Assembly: GCF_018728565.1 (NCBI RefSeq)
Contig: NZ_JACSOI010000004.1
Coordinates: 434,001 to 498,000, forward strand
Source of the DNA: Zobellia russellii
Lineage (GTDB): Bacteria > Bacteroidota > Bacteroidia > Flavobacteriales > Flavobacteriaceae
Length of the DNA: 64,000 nucleotides
Direction of reading: 5' to 3'
The notes under the pieces were generated by a model. That model searched no databases. It was not told the origin of the DNA and saw only the letters and a program-made list of their open reading frames with translations. The position numbers and the translations under genes were made by a program. Position 1 is the stretch's first letter; the number at the start of each line of letters is the position of its first letter. Positions 46,218 through 55,299 of the stretch are shown here, piece after piece.

Positions 46218-46973
46218 TTGAGAAAAAGCGATAGACATCAGGTGATACTAGAGGAAGTGCAATTGCATAACCGAGTACTTCTGACCGATCTTGCGGGAAT
46301 TTTAAATGTATCTATGGATACCGTGAGAAGAGATGTAAAGGAATTGGACGATTCCGGCAAACTCCGGAAAGTTCATGGCGGAGCCATATCCAACGGCTTT
46401 ACCATATATACAGACCGTTCTAGGGAAATATTTGAGCAAGATAGTAAAGTGAAGATTGCTCAAAAGGGAGTATCGCTTCTAAAAGATGGCGATGTAATTT
46501 TAATAAGCGGGGGTTCTACCAACCTTGAATTGGCCAAACTTATTCCGCGAAAAATGGATCTTACGTTCTTTACTCCTAGTTTGCCAATGGCGATAGAACT
46601 GTTGAACAATATGTCTCATCACCATGAGGTAAATTTAATTGGGGGCAAGTTATCAAAAGAATCTCAGTTGGTAACCGGTGGTCTTTCCATTAATAGTTTG
46701 GCGGACATTACCGTAGACCTTTGTTTCTTGGGTACGGGCTACCTTGACTCCAATAAAGGAATCACCGAAGCGGATTGGGAAATTGCTCAGATGAAAAAAG
46801 CCATGATCAACGCCTCAAAAAGATTAGTGGCCCTAACCATAAGTAAAAAACTGAATACGGTAAACCGCTATAAAATATGTGATATCAACACTTTAGATGC
46901 CTTGGTTACGGAACTTGAACCCGAAGCAGAGTTGCTGCGTACGTACCGTGATAATGGGGTGGAACTGATATAA
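46218..46973 (+). CDS. DeoR-family transcriptional regulator
   Basis: Sugar-phosphate-responsive repressor, likely controlling the divergent susC-susD-symporter-murQ operon. Seen: N-terminal winged HTH (RHQVILEEVQLHNRVLLTDLA...MDTVRRDVKELDDSGKLRKVHGGAI), the DeoR signature; then a DeoRC sensor domain (about 65-240) with ISGGSTNLELAKLI, NLIGGKLSKESQLVTGG and CFLGTGYLDSNKGITEAD. MurNAc-6-P or GlcNAc-6-P are plausible ligands by context only. No ATG is available in the N-terminus. I chose TTG 46218 because the protein then begins LRKSDRHQ as DeoR members do; TTG 46185 would add 11 residues. Confidence 0.92.
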   Translation: MRKSDRHQVILEEVQLHNRVLLTDLAGILNVSMDTVRRDVKELDDSGKLRKVHGGAISNGFTIYTDRSREIFEQDSKVKIAQKGVSLLKDGDVILISGGSTNLELAKLIPRKMDLTFFTPSLPMAIELLNNMSHHHEVNLIGGKLSKESQLVTGGLSINSLADITVDLCFLGTGYLDSNKGITEADWEIAQMKKAMINASKRLVALTISKKLNTVNRYKICDINTLDALVTELEPEAELLRTYRDNGVELI

Positions 46974-47007
46974 TACTATAATTTTAGGGTTACAAATAGT
47001 TAAACTA

Positions 47008-47676
47008 CTACGGACTCTCATTTTGTAAAGTCTTAATATCGGCAATGAGGCGAGCCAATTGTTTGTTGTCCGTGCCATCGTAAACACCTCTGATTCTCCT
47101 TTTTTTATCGATGAGTGTAAAATTAGGGGTATGTATAAAATCTTGAAAACCGCCATCACCGTGGTCAACAACGGCAAAATAACTTTTTCTCGCTAGGTTG
47201 TAAATATGTTTTTTATCTCCTGTGGTAATATTCCATTTAGCAGCTATGGCTCCGTGTCTTTTACTGTATTCCTTTAAAACAGGCACGCTGTCCATCTCAG
47301 GCGTAACGGATATGGAAAGGAGCATGATATCTTCTTCTTTCAGAAATTCGTCCTGTAATTTTTTCATATTGTTGGCCATAATGGGGCAAATCGTTGGACA
47401 ACGAGTAAAGAAGAAATCAGCAATATAAATTTTATTGCGGTAGTTCTCCTGGGTAATTTTTTCATTGTTCTGGTTAACCAAGTCAAAATTGGCTATCGTG
47501 TGTTTTTCCAAACTCCCATGCATGGAAACGTCAACTAATTTCGCATTAAAATCCGTTGCATTGTAAATCGGTAATTTAGTGTTCAAAGAAACTAGAACAT
47601 ACAACAATATACCCGTAGAAACAGTAAAAAACAGAATAGTAGAAAGCGGGTGTTTTAGTTTCTTGAGTAGGTTCAT
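47008..47676 (-). CDS. SCO1/SenC-family copper-thioredoxin-like protein
   Basis: Membrane-anchored periplasmic protein of the thioredoxin fold; family members deliver copper to cytochrome oxidase or act in thiol redox control. Seen: one N-terminal membrane anchor (about 13-32, STILFFTVSTGILLYVLVSL); the copper/redox motif FFFTRCPTICPIMANNM (CxxxCP); and the third ligand His in DFIHTPNFTLID. ATG 47676 leaves 13 bp after the TPR gene; an upstream Met at 47709 would overlap it. It forms a two-gene unit with the TPR gene. No oxidase genes are near, so the partner is unknown. Confidence 0.9.
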   Translation of the reverse strand: MNLLKKLKHPLSTILFFTVSTGILLYVLVSLNTKLPIYNATDFNAKLVDVSMHGSLEKHTIANFDLVNQNNEKITQENYRNKIYIADFFFTRCPTICPIMANNMKKLQDEFLKEEDIMLLSISVTPEMDSVPVLKEYSKRHGAIAAKWNITTGDKKHIYNLARKSYFAVVDHGDGGFQDFIHTPNFTLIDKKRRIRGVYDGTDNKQLARLIADIKTLQNESP

Positions 47677-47689
47677 TATATTTTTGGGA

Positions 47690-49420
47690 TTATAAGACGG
47701 AAGTTTCAATTTCTATATCGGCATGCTCCCAAGCTTTATCAAATTCGGCTTTAATGCTGTTGGCTTCTTCTGATTTGTTTTGGAATTGTAAAGCATGATA
47801 GAGCCCCATTAAGGACCATCCGTTCTGTCTTAGGATATCTAAATCTTCCTTGTATATTTTTTCGGCTTTCTCATAATGTTTCGCTTTCAATAACACTGCG
47901 CCTAAATTTTGTCGGGTAGGGATATGCCAGGCAGCGGGTTCCGTATAGGTGAGTCCATCTTCTAGTGCTACCGCTTTTTCCAAATGTGCTATAGCTTGGG
48001 TATAATTCCCCTTTAGGGCTTCCAATTCACCGGACACCACTTCATAAGCTATATTGGCCGAATGGATGGAGGCATTATTGGCTGTTGCAACAAGGTTTTT
48101 CAATTCAGGGTCTTTTTTTATGGATTTGAGCTTCTCTAATTCTTCTTGGGCTTTTTTAATGTTGCCCTTTCTAATAAAAGCGATACCGCGGGCGTAATGT
48201 CTAATAAGGTTAAGGTGCTTAATTTCCGGATCAGGGGCCGGGATGGTCAAAATTTGGTTCCATTTACCAAATCGGGTATAGGCCAATAGGGGCGTAGCCG
48301 CAAAATCTTGCAGAAACGGTAGCTCCTTGAGTTCGCCCGTAGGAACCTTTTCAGCTGTTTTTTTAGCGGCATCCACAGCAATTTCGCTAGCACCTAAAAG
48401 ACTTGCGGACGACCATAAAAAGTGAATGTTATGCGGATAATAGGCTAGCGGGTAAAGCCCCTGGGAAAAGCATTGGGAAATATAATCCTCATCTGCAACA
48501 ATAGCGGTTTGATTAGTTTTTACGGCATCTAGATATCTTCCTACCCGAATATAAATATGGCTGGGCATATGCACAATATGGCCTGCACCGGGCATTAGGG
48601 AAGCCAATTTGTCGGCACTTTTTACGCCCATATCAGGATGAGGTAACTCTACCATATGAATGTAATAATGGTGTCCACCGGGGTTTTCAGGCTCAAGTTC
48701 CATAGCTTTTTCCAAGGCTACTTTTGCCGCTTCTATACTTGGGCCTGGGTTGCCGCTCTTGTCCCAATAGTTCCATCGTGACGTGTTCATTGCGGACTGT
48801 GCAAATAGGATGAGGATATTGGCGTCGTTCGGATACCGTTTTACAACTTCTTCCATTGTTTTAAAATAAGCAAGGTCTAGAAGGTCTGGGTCCGCATCTA
48901 GGTCCGTACTGTATCTGGCGGTAAGCGCTTTTATCAAAGCCTGTTCTTTTGCGGTTGCGGTTGGTGCTAGCTTATGAGCCATGACCAGCGCTTCGTTAAT
49001 TTTATTTTTTCGTTGTTCGTCCGGTAAGGGGTCGTTAATATTTGGGCCTAGGGCGTAGGCTTGGCCCCAATAAGCCATAGCCGATTTAGAATCCAGTCTG
49101 GCGGCTTCCAAGAATGAACGATGGGCCTCAGCATGGTTAAAGGCATAGGACAATTTTATGCCTTGGTCAAAGAACTGTTGTGCCCGCTTATTTTGTGTTG
49201 ATATCGAAAAATGAAGATTCCCCAAGTTATTGAACAATGGTGAAATCTGCTTTGTGGTGTCCACACCATCCAGCATAAATTTTGCAGGGGTACATGTCGT
49301 AAAACTTAAAGCCGCTCTATTACGGTCCGTTCTTTCATTATACCTGGCATCTTCATCTATAAAGTAGATGGTCAAAAAAAACAATACGGTAACCATTGGT
49401 AGACTAATTTTTGCTTTCAT
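47690..49420 (-). CDS. Exported tetratricopeptide-repeat protein
   Basis: Unknown function, probably a periplasmic scaffold. Seen: N-terminal hydrophobic segment (VTVLFFLTIYFI, about 11-22) acting as signal or anchor; TPR-type helical repeats over most of 576 residues, for example NKRAQQFFDQGIKLSYAFNHAEAHRSF, AAKVALEKAMELEPENPGGHH, YTQAIAHLEKAVALEDG and LKAKHYEKAEKIYKEDLDIL. A His-rich GGHHYYIHMVELPHPDM and HIVHMPSHIY in the middle could bind metal, which would fit the adjoining SCO protein; this is inference. Upstream of the SCO gene, same transcript. Confidence 0.85.
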   Translation of the reverse strand: MKAKISLPMVTVLFFLTIYFIDEDARYNERTDRNRAALSFTTCTPAKFMLDGVDTTKQISPLFNNLGNLHFSISTQNKRAQQFFDQGIKLSYAFNHAEAHRSFLEAARLDSKSAMAYWGQAYALGPNINDPLPDEQRKNKINEALVMAHKLAPTATAKEQALIKALTARYSTDLDADPDLLDLAYFKTMEEVVKRYPNDANILILFAQSAMNTSRWNYWDKSGNPGPSIEAAKVALEKAMELEPENPGGHHYYIHMVELPHPDMGVKSADKLASLMPGAGHIVHMPSHIYIRVGRYLDAVKTNQTAIVADEDYISQCFSQGLYPLAYYPHNIHFLWSSASLLGASEIAVDAAKKTAEKVPTGELKELPFLQDFAATPLLAYTRFGKWNQILTIPAPDPEIKHLNLIRHYARGIAFIRKGNIKKAQEELEKLKSIKKDPELKNLVATANNASIHSANIAYEVVSGELEALKGNYTQAIAHLEKAVALEDGLTYTEPAAWHIPTRQNLGAVLLKAKHYEKAEKIYKEDLDILRQNGWSLMGLYHALQFQNKSEEANSIKAEFDKAWEHADIEIETSVL

Positions 49421-49636
49421 AGCGGTCTTTTAGTGGGTTCTTCTGTAATCGTAAGAAGGGGGATGCAGGTGCTAAGCCATTAACAATTGGTTTTTAACGG
49501 TAGTCTAAAACAATATGGCTGTGTGACAGTAACTAAAATAGGGAGTAATGAAGAATAACGATGTGGTTTTGTATGAAAGGAACCGTATTCTGTTCGGTTT
49601 ACCGGATATTCTGTGTAAATGGTGTTTGTACAAACC

Positions 49637-49667
49637 AAAACGGACCCTTTAAGTAAGGGCCCGTTTT
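49637..49667. terminator. Intrinsic terminator downstream of the beta-propeller lipoprotein gene
   Basis: AAAACGG-A-CCCTT and AAGGG-C-CCGTTTT form a long GC-rich stem with one internal mismatch and a short AAGT-type loop, flanked by A- and T-runs, so it can work on both strands. It lies 40 bp after the stop of the minus-strand gene. The rest of 49,421-49,706 shows nothing recognisable. Confidence 0.7.
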
Positions 49668-49706
49668 TAGTTGTTTATATTTTATTCTGTATTAGCTACA
49701 GGGGTT

Positions 49707-51056
49707 TTAGGGTTGATACGAAGGTAATTCAACTACATAGGATTCTACGGATTTGCCATCTTCACTACCGCTCCAATCGGACCCAAAAAGTACTCGGGTT
49801 CCGGTAGGGCTAATTACAGCATGGGGCTCTCCCCAATAATCAAATTCATCTTCATCTGCACGGTGGTGCCCAATACGGTATACCTCTATATTGCCCGGTT
49901 CAACCCTTGCGATAACCAATTCTTGGTCCAACAATTTTTGTCCGTCTTCTTCAAAACCGATCATAGAGGCCGCTATCCATCCCGGATTTTTATGTGCCAC
50001 TGCAGAAATATGCGTACCGCTCTTTGGATAGTCATATCCCAAATCTTCGGATATTACCGGTAAGCAATCACCCGTATTCAAATCAAAAGCTATGATATTT
50101 CCTAAGCATCCGCCACGTGGGCCTTCGCCAAAACTTACGGAATAATCTACGTCCGTTCCATTGGCCATTTTGCCTAAACTGGAATGTTCCGGTTTTTGTT
50201 TGTTGAGTCTGGCCACAAAGTTACCGTTGGCATCATAGGATGATACATTGTGGTAAAATAAATTACCACTAGGGGCAGGCATAACGGCAGCATAATTAAC
50301 GTCATCAATATCAAAAGTTGTCAATTGCTGAGTGGATATTTTGTAGGAATACGTTTTGTTGTTATCACATCGAAAGCCGATAACATCAGAGTCCCAAGAC
50401 ATCATTTGCACATCGTTGCCCATGCTAATGCTTCCATTGCAACCCGTTAGTTGTTTTAAGTTGGCCAAAACCTCTTTATTACCGGAAGAGACGGTATATT
50501 TAATAAAATCATCTGTAGACTTATCCAAGTAGTAGAGAATATCGGCTTCATTAAAATCCCAAAATAATTGCTCTATATCATCAGGGCGAACATCGTCCAA
50601 ATTCCTAATAAAAGCATAGGTTTTACCGTCCAGTAATTGATGTACTCCATTAGTCTGGTCATACAGTATCATTCGGGTTTCATCTGCGTTCCAAGCTTGT
50701 ACCGTGCTGTACATAGGTTTTGTAACGGTACCGTCGCCACCATTGGAAATTCTTCGGATAACTGTTCCAAAAGAAGGGTCTACAATAGTTTCAAGATACC
50801 CGGGTTTGGCCACATCTTGCATGGGGTGTGGCTCTAAGTCATTGGCCACCAATTCTGTGGCTACATCAACCGAATTTTGGGTTTCGTCCTCAGAAGTTTC
50901 CTCGGTTGTTTCCTCATCGGAATTCTCTTCTTGCGGAGTTTCGGATTCCTGTTCTTCGGAATCGTCATTAGGAATGAAATTTAAGTTGTCACTAGTACAG
51001 CTCATAACGCTGAAACCAATGCAAAAAAATAACAGGTACATTTTCACTTTGTTCAT
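49707..51056 (-). CDS. Beta-propeller lipoprotein with acidic linker
   Basis: Function unknown. Seen: lipoprotein signal (FFCIGFSVMSC, Cys about 20); a strongly acidic Glu/Asp/Ser/Thr linker (about 30-65), as in surface-exposed Bacteroidetes lipoproteins; then repeated WD40/TolB-like blades (for example STVQAWNADETRMILYDQT, EQLFWDFNEADILYYLDK, GEPHAVISPTGTRVLFGSDW). The fold recalls oligogalacturonate-lyase-type propellers, but no lyase motif could be confirmed. 449 residues. Monocistronic, with its own terminator. It could be glycan-binding or enzymatic. Confidence 0.75.
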   Translation of the reverse strand: MNKVKMYLLFFCIGFSVMSCTSDNLNFIPNDDSEEQESETPQEENSDEETTEETSEDETQNSVDVATELVANDLEPHPMQDVAKPGYLETIVDPSFGTVIRRISNGGDGTVTKPMYSTVQAWNADETRMILYDQTNGVHQLLDGKTYAFIRNLDDVRPDDIEQLFWDFNEADILYYLDKSTDDFIKYTVSSGNKEVLANLKQLTGCNGSISMGNDVQMMSWDSDVIGFRCDNNKTYSYKISTQQLTTFDIDDVNYAAVMPAPSGNLFYHNVSSYDANGNFVARLNKQKPEHSSLGKMANGTDVDYSVSFGEGPRGGCLGNIIAFDLNTGDCLPVISEDLGYDYPKSGTHISAVAHKNPGWIAASMIGFEEDGQKLLDQELVIARVEPGNIEVYRIGHHRADEDEFDYWGEPHAVISPTGTRVLFGSDWSGSEDGKSVESYVVELPSYQP

Positions 51057-51380
51057 AAGAAATAGATTTCGGGGCTTAAAAATGTACGGTTAAATTGGGT
51101 ATATGGTTCTTACGGTTTTGATTTTTAACAGATTAGGGGAGCGGTGAATTATTGTTAAAACAGATGTTGAAAGAATTGACTTAGGGCTTACACACAGTAA
51201 AAAACAGGGATGAGATGAATGGCACTGGCTGTAGGGGTTTTATGTACTACATTATATTTTTTTTAAATTTTTTCTTACAGATATTGACCGTATTTTAGAT
51301 TTGAGTAAATTACCGGTGAAATAGATTTACGTGTTATCGGATGCTTTAGCGTACATTTTATTAATTATAATATTTCCAAA
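51057..51380. other. AT-rich intergenic region
   Basis: 324 bp without a credible gene. It becomes visibly AT-rich from about 51,240 (long T runs near 51,254-51,274). No consensus promoter, hairpin or tRNA was found. It marks the left border of a stretch of small orphan genes. Confidence 0.5.
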
Positions 51381-51965
51381 TTGAAAAAAGTTGAAAAATT
51401 TATAGAAGTTTTAGAAACCTTAAAAGAAAAGAAGATAGATGACGAAGATGATTTACATGGTTGGAAAGCTAACGCGATAAATTTGGTTACTCGGATTTAT
51501 GGTGCAGAAAGCAAGCAAGAGGAGCAAATAAACAATGTTAGATATAGCTCGTCTGATGAACTATATTTTGTTGGTCCGGGAGGCGCTCAAAATATACCGA
51601 GTTCAAATAATATATCAAGTTGTAATAAACAATGTATCCATTTAATAAATGGAATAATTACTGACTTAAAATTTTTTGGTCTACCTGAATTTAAAAAGCC
51701 AAAGGATAATAGTAACGAAATCAATATTGCAATAAATCAAACTCAATCTGTAAAACAAAAAATAAGTATCAATATCATCCTTGATGCAATTAAAGATGAG
51801 CTAACAGGAACCCAGCTCAAAGAATTACAAAATATAATTGATAAGGACGGTAAACCTGATGATAAAAAAAGAGATATTATAAAAAAACTAAAGAGTTTTG
51901 GAACTGATGTTGCCACAAATATAGTTGCAGGAATACTTACCAACCCAGCAATTTACGGTGGATAA
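51381..51965 (+). CDS. Orphan hypothetical protein, helical
   Basis: Not recognised. 194 residues starting at TTG (MKKVEKFIEVLETLKEKK), soluble and mostly helical, with a short loop of polar residues in the middle (SSSDELYFVGPGGAQNIPSSNN) and a C-terminal helical domain LDAIKDELTGTQLKELQNII...IIKKLKSFGTDVATNIVAGIL. The general look (N-terminal WKANAINLVTRIYG, C-terminal hydrophobic helix) recalls small proteins seen beside abortive-infection genes, but that is only an impression. Base composition is more AT-rich than the neighbours, which suggests acquisition by transfer. Confidence 0.55.
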   Translation: MKKVEKFIEVLETLKEKKIDDEDDLHGWKANAINLVTRIYGAESKQEEQINNVRYSSSDELYFVGPGGAQNIPSSNNISSCNKQCIHLINGIITDLKFFGLPEFKKPKDNSNEINIAINQTQSVKQKISINIILDAIKDELTGTQLKELQNIIDKDGKPDDKKRDIIKKLKSFGTDVATNIVAGILTNPAIYGG

Positions 51966-52191
51966 AAATGGATAAAAAAGTTTGATCTAAATTAAATGTG
52001 GATTTATGGATAGAATCGAAAAGCCTGTGATCTTATAACATGATAGTGAGTCTTATGGATGTAGCTTTGGAATAAAATGAAACAAATAGCTTTCAGCTTA
52101 GAAATATGGAAGAACATAATGTTTTAGTACAATACTCAACTGAAACGTAAGTATCCATTTTAAAGAATTAAAAATATAACTTCTAATTACG

Positions 52192-52674
52192 ATGAAAAAA
52201 AGTATTACACTATTGGTTTTATGTATGTCCATAATCTCTTGTTCAAAAAAAACGGACGAAACATTTGCCTACAATTTTGTAGAGAATGCTCAATTAAATA
52301 TAGAGAGTAGTGAAGGATTTTACATGAAATTCTCCAGCATAACTGAGGGTGCTGATGTGGTATTTTCATATGAGTATAATGCTGCAGATGATGTTAATAT
52401 TGCTGATGACGAATATTCAGAATATATTCGATTCCAGATTGACCCATCAACCACAGAATTCAGTTTTTCAGATGATGAACTCGAGGATATAAATGCAGTG
52501 TATTCCGAAAGTTGTTTTTGTGATTTTTCGGATAATGGAGAGAAAGACGTTCCGCCAAAGGGAACTATAAGTGGAAAGAAAATATCCGAAACGGAATGGG
52601 ACATTACCATAGACGTAACTTTCTATGGGGATGAACAAAAAAGTGTTTCCAGTATTTTTAGACAGAAAAAATAA
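52192..52674 (+). CDS. Small hypothetical lipoprotein
   Basis: 160 residues with a lipoprotein signal (MKKSITLLVLCMSIISC, Cys17) and a beta-rich acidic body. It contains SESCFCDFSDNGEKDVPPKGTIS-like sequence with two closely spaced Cys (CFC) and ends in a SVSSIFRQKK strand. No family recognised. It stands alone in the AT-rich stretch; the 226 bp upstream hold no clear element. Confidence 0.65.
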   Translation: MKKSITLLVLCMSIISCSKKTDETFAYNFVENAQLNIESSEGFYMKFSSITEGADVVFSYEYNAADDVNIADDEYSEYIRFQIDPSTTEFSFSDDELEDINAVYSESCFCDFSDNGEKDVPPKGTISGKKISETEWDITIDVTFYGDEQKSVSSIFRQKK

Positions 52675-52794
52675 AGGAAAGCAGAAAAGTAACCTTTTAA
52701 GAAACTCATGTCTTGAAGGCCCCTAAAACATTTACTGTTAATAATACGCGCAACCTCTACATCACAATCGCATCTTAGTGAAAAAGAATGCCAA

Positions 52795-53217
52795 ATGAAA
52801 TTTCAATACTATGCCGTCGCAATCCTGCTGCTTTTTATTGCGTGTGATAAAACAAAAGACGAGCCCGTACCTGCCAATGAATCTTTAATAGCTGGAAAAT
52901 GGAAACAAACAGAGGCATATATTAGTGATGCGGGCCCGCACTATTGGGTAGCCATTGAAAATGGAGAAGAAATAAGCTTTTCTGATGACGGAAGCTTCAC
53001 CTCAAATAGATTTCCCGATTGTAATGGCGGTATGTATTCCATAGAGGAAGGTAGGTTACTATTGAACTATGATTGTGATGAAATTGATGCAGAGTTAGTT
53101 AATACAGAAGGTTTTATAACATATAACCTTGAGTTTTATAAAAGTTACTTTGTACTAACCCCCACTAGTGGACCTATTTGTATAGAAGGATGTAGTTACA
53201 AATATCAAAGCCAATAG
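52795..53217 (+). CDS. Lipocalin-like lipoprotein
   Basis: 140 residues with signal MKFQYYAVAILLLFIAC (Cys17) and a lipocalin-like pattern: LIAGKWKQTEAYIS near the start (the GxW strand), then ISFSDDGSFTSNRFPDCNGGMYSIEEGRLLL, common in small Flavobacteriaceae lipocalin-like lipoproteins. Two C-terminal Cys (CIEGC) may form a disulfide. Ligand unknown. A bidirectional terminator follows 105 bp downstream. Confidence 0.7.
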   Translation: MKFQYYAVAILLLFIACDKTKDEPVPANESLIAGKWKQTEAYISDAGPHYWVAIENGEEISFSDDGSFTSNRFPDCNGGMYSIEEGRLLLNYDCDEIDAELVNTEGFITYNLEFYKSYFVLTPTSGPICIEGCSYKYQSQ

Positions 53218-53321
53218 TAAGGATTATGATTAAGGATAACCATCAATCAAACTATTTTACTTCAAACCAGTTTTGCATCAACTTCCAAGAGTTATCATAA
53301 TTATAAAATATAGAATATCAA

Positions 53322-53351
53322 AGAAGCCTTACCGTTTCAGGTAAGGCTTCT
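53322..53351. terminator. Bidirectional terminator between convergent genes
   Basis: AGAAGCCTTACC (53322-53333) and GGTAAGGCTTCT (53340-53351) form a perfect 12-bp stem with a 6-nt loop, between the lipocalin-like gene (+) and the 604-residue orphan (-). Confidence 0.8.
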
Positions 53352-53402
53352 CTATTTTGGATTCTTATAGAACCTTGTAAAACTATTTCCGCAGAACTAG
53401 GG

Positions 53403-55217
53403 TTAAAAAGTTACATTCGCTTTAGGTGTTTCAATTTTTTCAGTTAGTAATAACAGGGTAGTCCGTGACTCTTTTAATTGTTGTAGCGCAAGGTTATAAT
53501 AGGGGAGTGCCTTATCTTTTTTTGCCCCAAATAGATTTTCATAATACCCAATACCCTCCATTAAATTACAGCTAAAAGATAGTAGTTGCTTTCTGCGTTT
53601 GGCGGCAGGCATCATTTTATATTCCGAAACCTGCTCCTTGTAATATTCCAAATAGATATGCAGTTCTTTAATGAACATATTTGGGCGATTGGGATGTGAC
53701 ATTACATTCGCCCTGCCATAGATATGATCTATCATTTCTTTTAGCGTAGATACTTTTGAAAAGTAGGCCATATTGGGCCCTGGACAAACGGAAACGCCCT
53801 CGCCTTCAATTTTTGTATCCAGATTATAGGCAAGCAGAGCCGATGTTCCCAGGCCAACACAGGTGCAGGATTTCTCCGTAATCTTATGAAAATGGTAATC
53901 GTATTCAGCTTGCGATAAGTTTTTACTTTTAAGTTCTTTTAGTTTATGGTTTTGGTATTGGCGGGATGCCGTACAAAGTCCCTTTTCGTTAAAATCCTTG
54001 TTCAGCGCTACAAACTTTTTGGGGCAGGGACTTCCCGGTTTTCCATCGGCAATACGGGCCGCTTTTTCAACATCTTTGGTGTTTCCTTTTAAACTGTGAA
54101 AAGGAATGCCCAATGGCGAAATATTGCTTAAGTACAGGTCTTTTTCCTTGGCCTTTGCCAATTGGTCTAAAGTGTCTTGGTCTACTGTTGTCGCTTCCGG
54201 GACCAAAAGAAAAGCGGAACCCCAACCTATGGAATCCACTTGGTATTTGTCCAACAGAAATTGGTGTTCCTCTGCTGTGCCAACGCCTCCCTGTGCCGTG
54301 ATTTTTAAGGGTAGGGGGTCGTTAGGAACGGAACGCCCTTTCAATTGCAGTGAGCTAGTCAACAGGTCAAAGACCGTATTTGTTAATTCTTGTCTGTTTT
54401 CCTTAAACTGGTTTAGAATAGGCCCCATTAAATAGCCATCCGTAGCAAAGGCATGTCCCCCGCAATTGAGCCCGGATTCTATACGGTATTCCGAAACCCA
54501 GATGCCTTTTTTTGCCAAGAATTTCCCCTGAATCAGTGCCGAACGATAATCACTTACTTTAAGAACAATTTTCTTTTTAATGTTACCGTTGCTGTCCGGA
54601 TAAAAATCATCAAATTGTTCCAGATAGCTGTACAGTCTTGGGTTCATACCTGCGGAAAGGATGACCGAAGAATTCAGTTTGCTCTGTGCATATCCGCGTA
54701 GCGCAGCATGGGCATCGTTAAATTCTGAGGTGAGCTTCTGTTTTTTAACGTAATTGTCCTTATCTACCTTCGTCATGATATTCACATCAATACTTCCCAT
54801 GGGCATATGGTGTTTTACCCATTCTTTAATTTCGGAAAAATTAAAAGTGTGTTCAGAAAGCCGTAAAAATTCATTTTTAAAAGATGAATCGTCCGGTAAG
54901 GTGTTGAAATAAGACCGGATGCCATTAGCTGTTTCGGTAGTTGAGTTTTTAAAGTTCTCGAACTTTTCTTGGGCCAAGTCGTGTATCATATCTAAATACG
55001 AACTGATCCGTTTTGCCCTAAAATCTTCCTGTTTGTCCGTGATTTCTGTATAGGGTAGATTATGCTTTCCTGAGTACATTTTTCGTAGCTTTTCCAAAAG
55101 AATATCATCTACCAGTGATATGACCGAGTCAATCCCGTATTGTGAAACTTTTAATGGAGAATCAATAGTAAAACCTATACCCATAACCGGAATGTGAAAT
55201 GAATGTGCGTATGTCAT
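53403..55217 (-). CDS. Orphan 604-residue protein, TIM-barrel-like with a cysteine cluster
   Basis: Not assignable. No signal peptide or TM. Seen: start FHIPVMGIGFTIDSPLKVSQYG, then helical 30-150, then MPMGSIDVNIMTKVDKDNY and VSEYRIESGLNCGGHAFAT, then LPLKITAQGGVGTAEEHQFL and VDSIGWGSAFLLVPEATTVD. The pattern of SGLNCGGH, AQGGVG and GWGSAFLLVPE is reminiscent of FMN-dependent TIM barrels (glutamate-synthase or nitronate-monooxygenase types), which bind phosphate through GG loops. A later segment holds several Cys (SPCPKKF, GLCTASRQ, KSCTCVGLG, VSVCPGPN), suitable for an iron-sulfur cluster. C-terminal helical part (500-590). It could be a flavin/iron-sulfur oxidoreductase. Monocistronic, with conspicuous repeats in its upstream region. 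Confidence 0.7.
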   Translation of the reverse strand: MTYAHSFHIPVMGIGFTIDSPLKVSQYGIDSVISLVDDILLEKLRKMYSGKHNLPYTEITDKQEDFRAKRISSYLDMIHDLAQEKFENFKNSTTETANGIRSYFNTLPDDSSFKNEFLRLSEHTFNFSEIKEWVKHHMPMGSIDVNIMTKVDKDNYVKKQKLTSEFNDAHAALRGYAQSKLNSSVILSAGMNPRLYSYLEQFDDFYPDSNGNIKKKIVLKVSDYRSALIQGKFLAKKGIWVSEYRIESGLNCGGHAFATDGYLMGPILNQFKENRQELTNTVFDLLTSSLQLKGRSVPNDPLPLKITAQGGVGTAEEHQFLLDKYQVDSIGWGSAFLLVPEATTVDQDTLDQLAKAKEKDLYLSNISPLGIPFHSLKGNTKDVEKAARIADGKPGSPCPKKFVALNKDFNEKGLCTASRQYQNHKLKELKSKNLSQAEYDYHFHKITEKSCTCVGLGTSALLAYNLDTKIEGEGVSVCPGPNMAYFSKVSTLKEMIDHIYGRANVMSHPNRPNMFIKELHIYLEYYKEQVSEYKMMPAAKRRKQLLSFSCNLMEGIGYYENLFGAKKDKALPYYNLALQQLKESRTTLLLLTEKIETPKANVTF

Positions 55218-55299
55218 AGAATATTTTTATGGTGATTTAAGTGTGTAGAACAAATTTGCTTTTTGGCAATAGCCAACAAAATTGGGATTTATGTAACTC

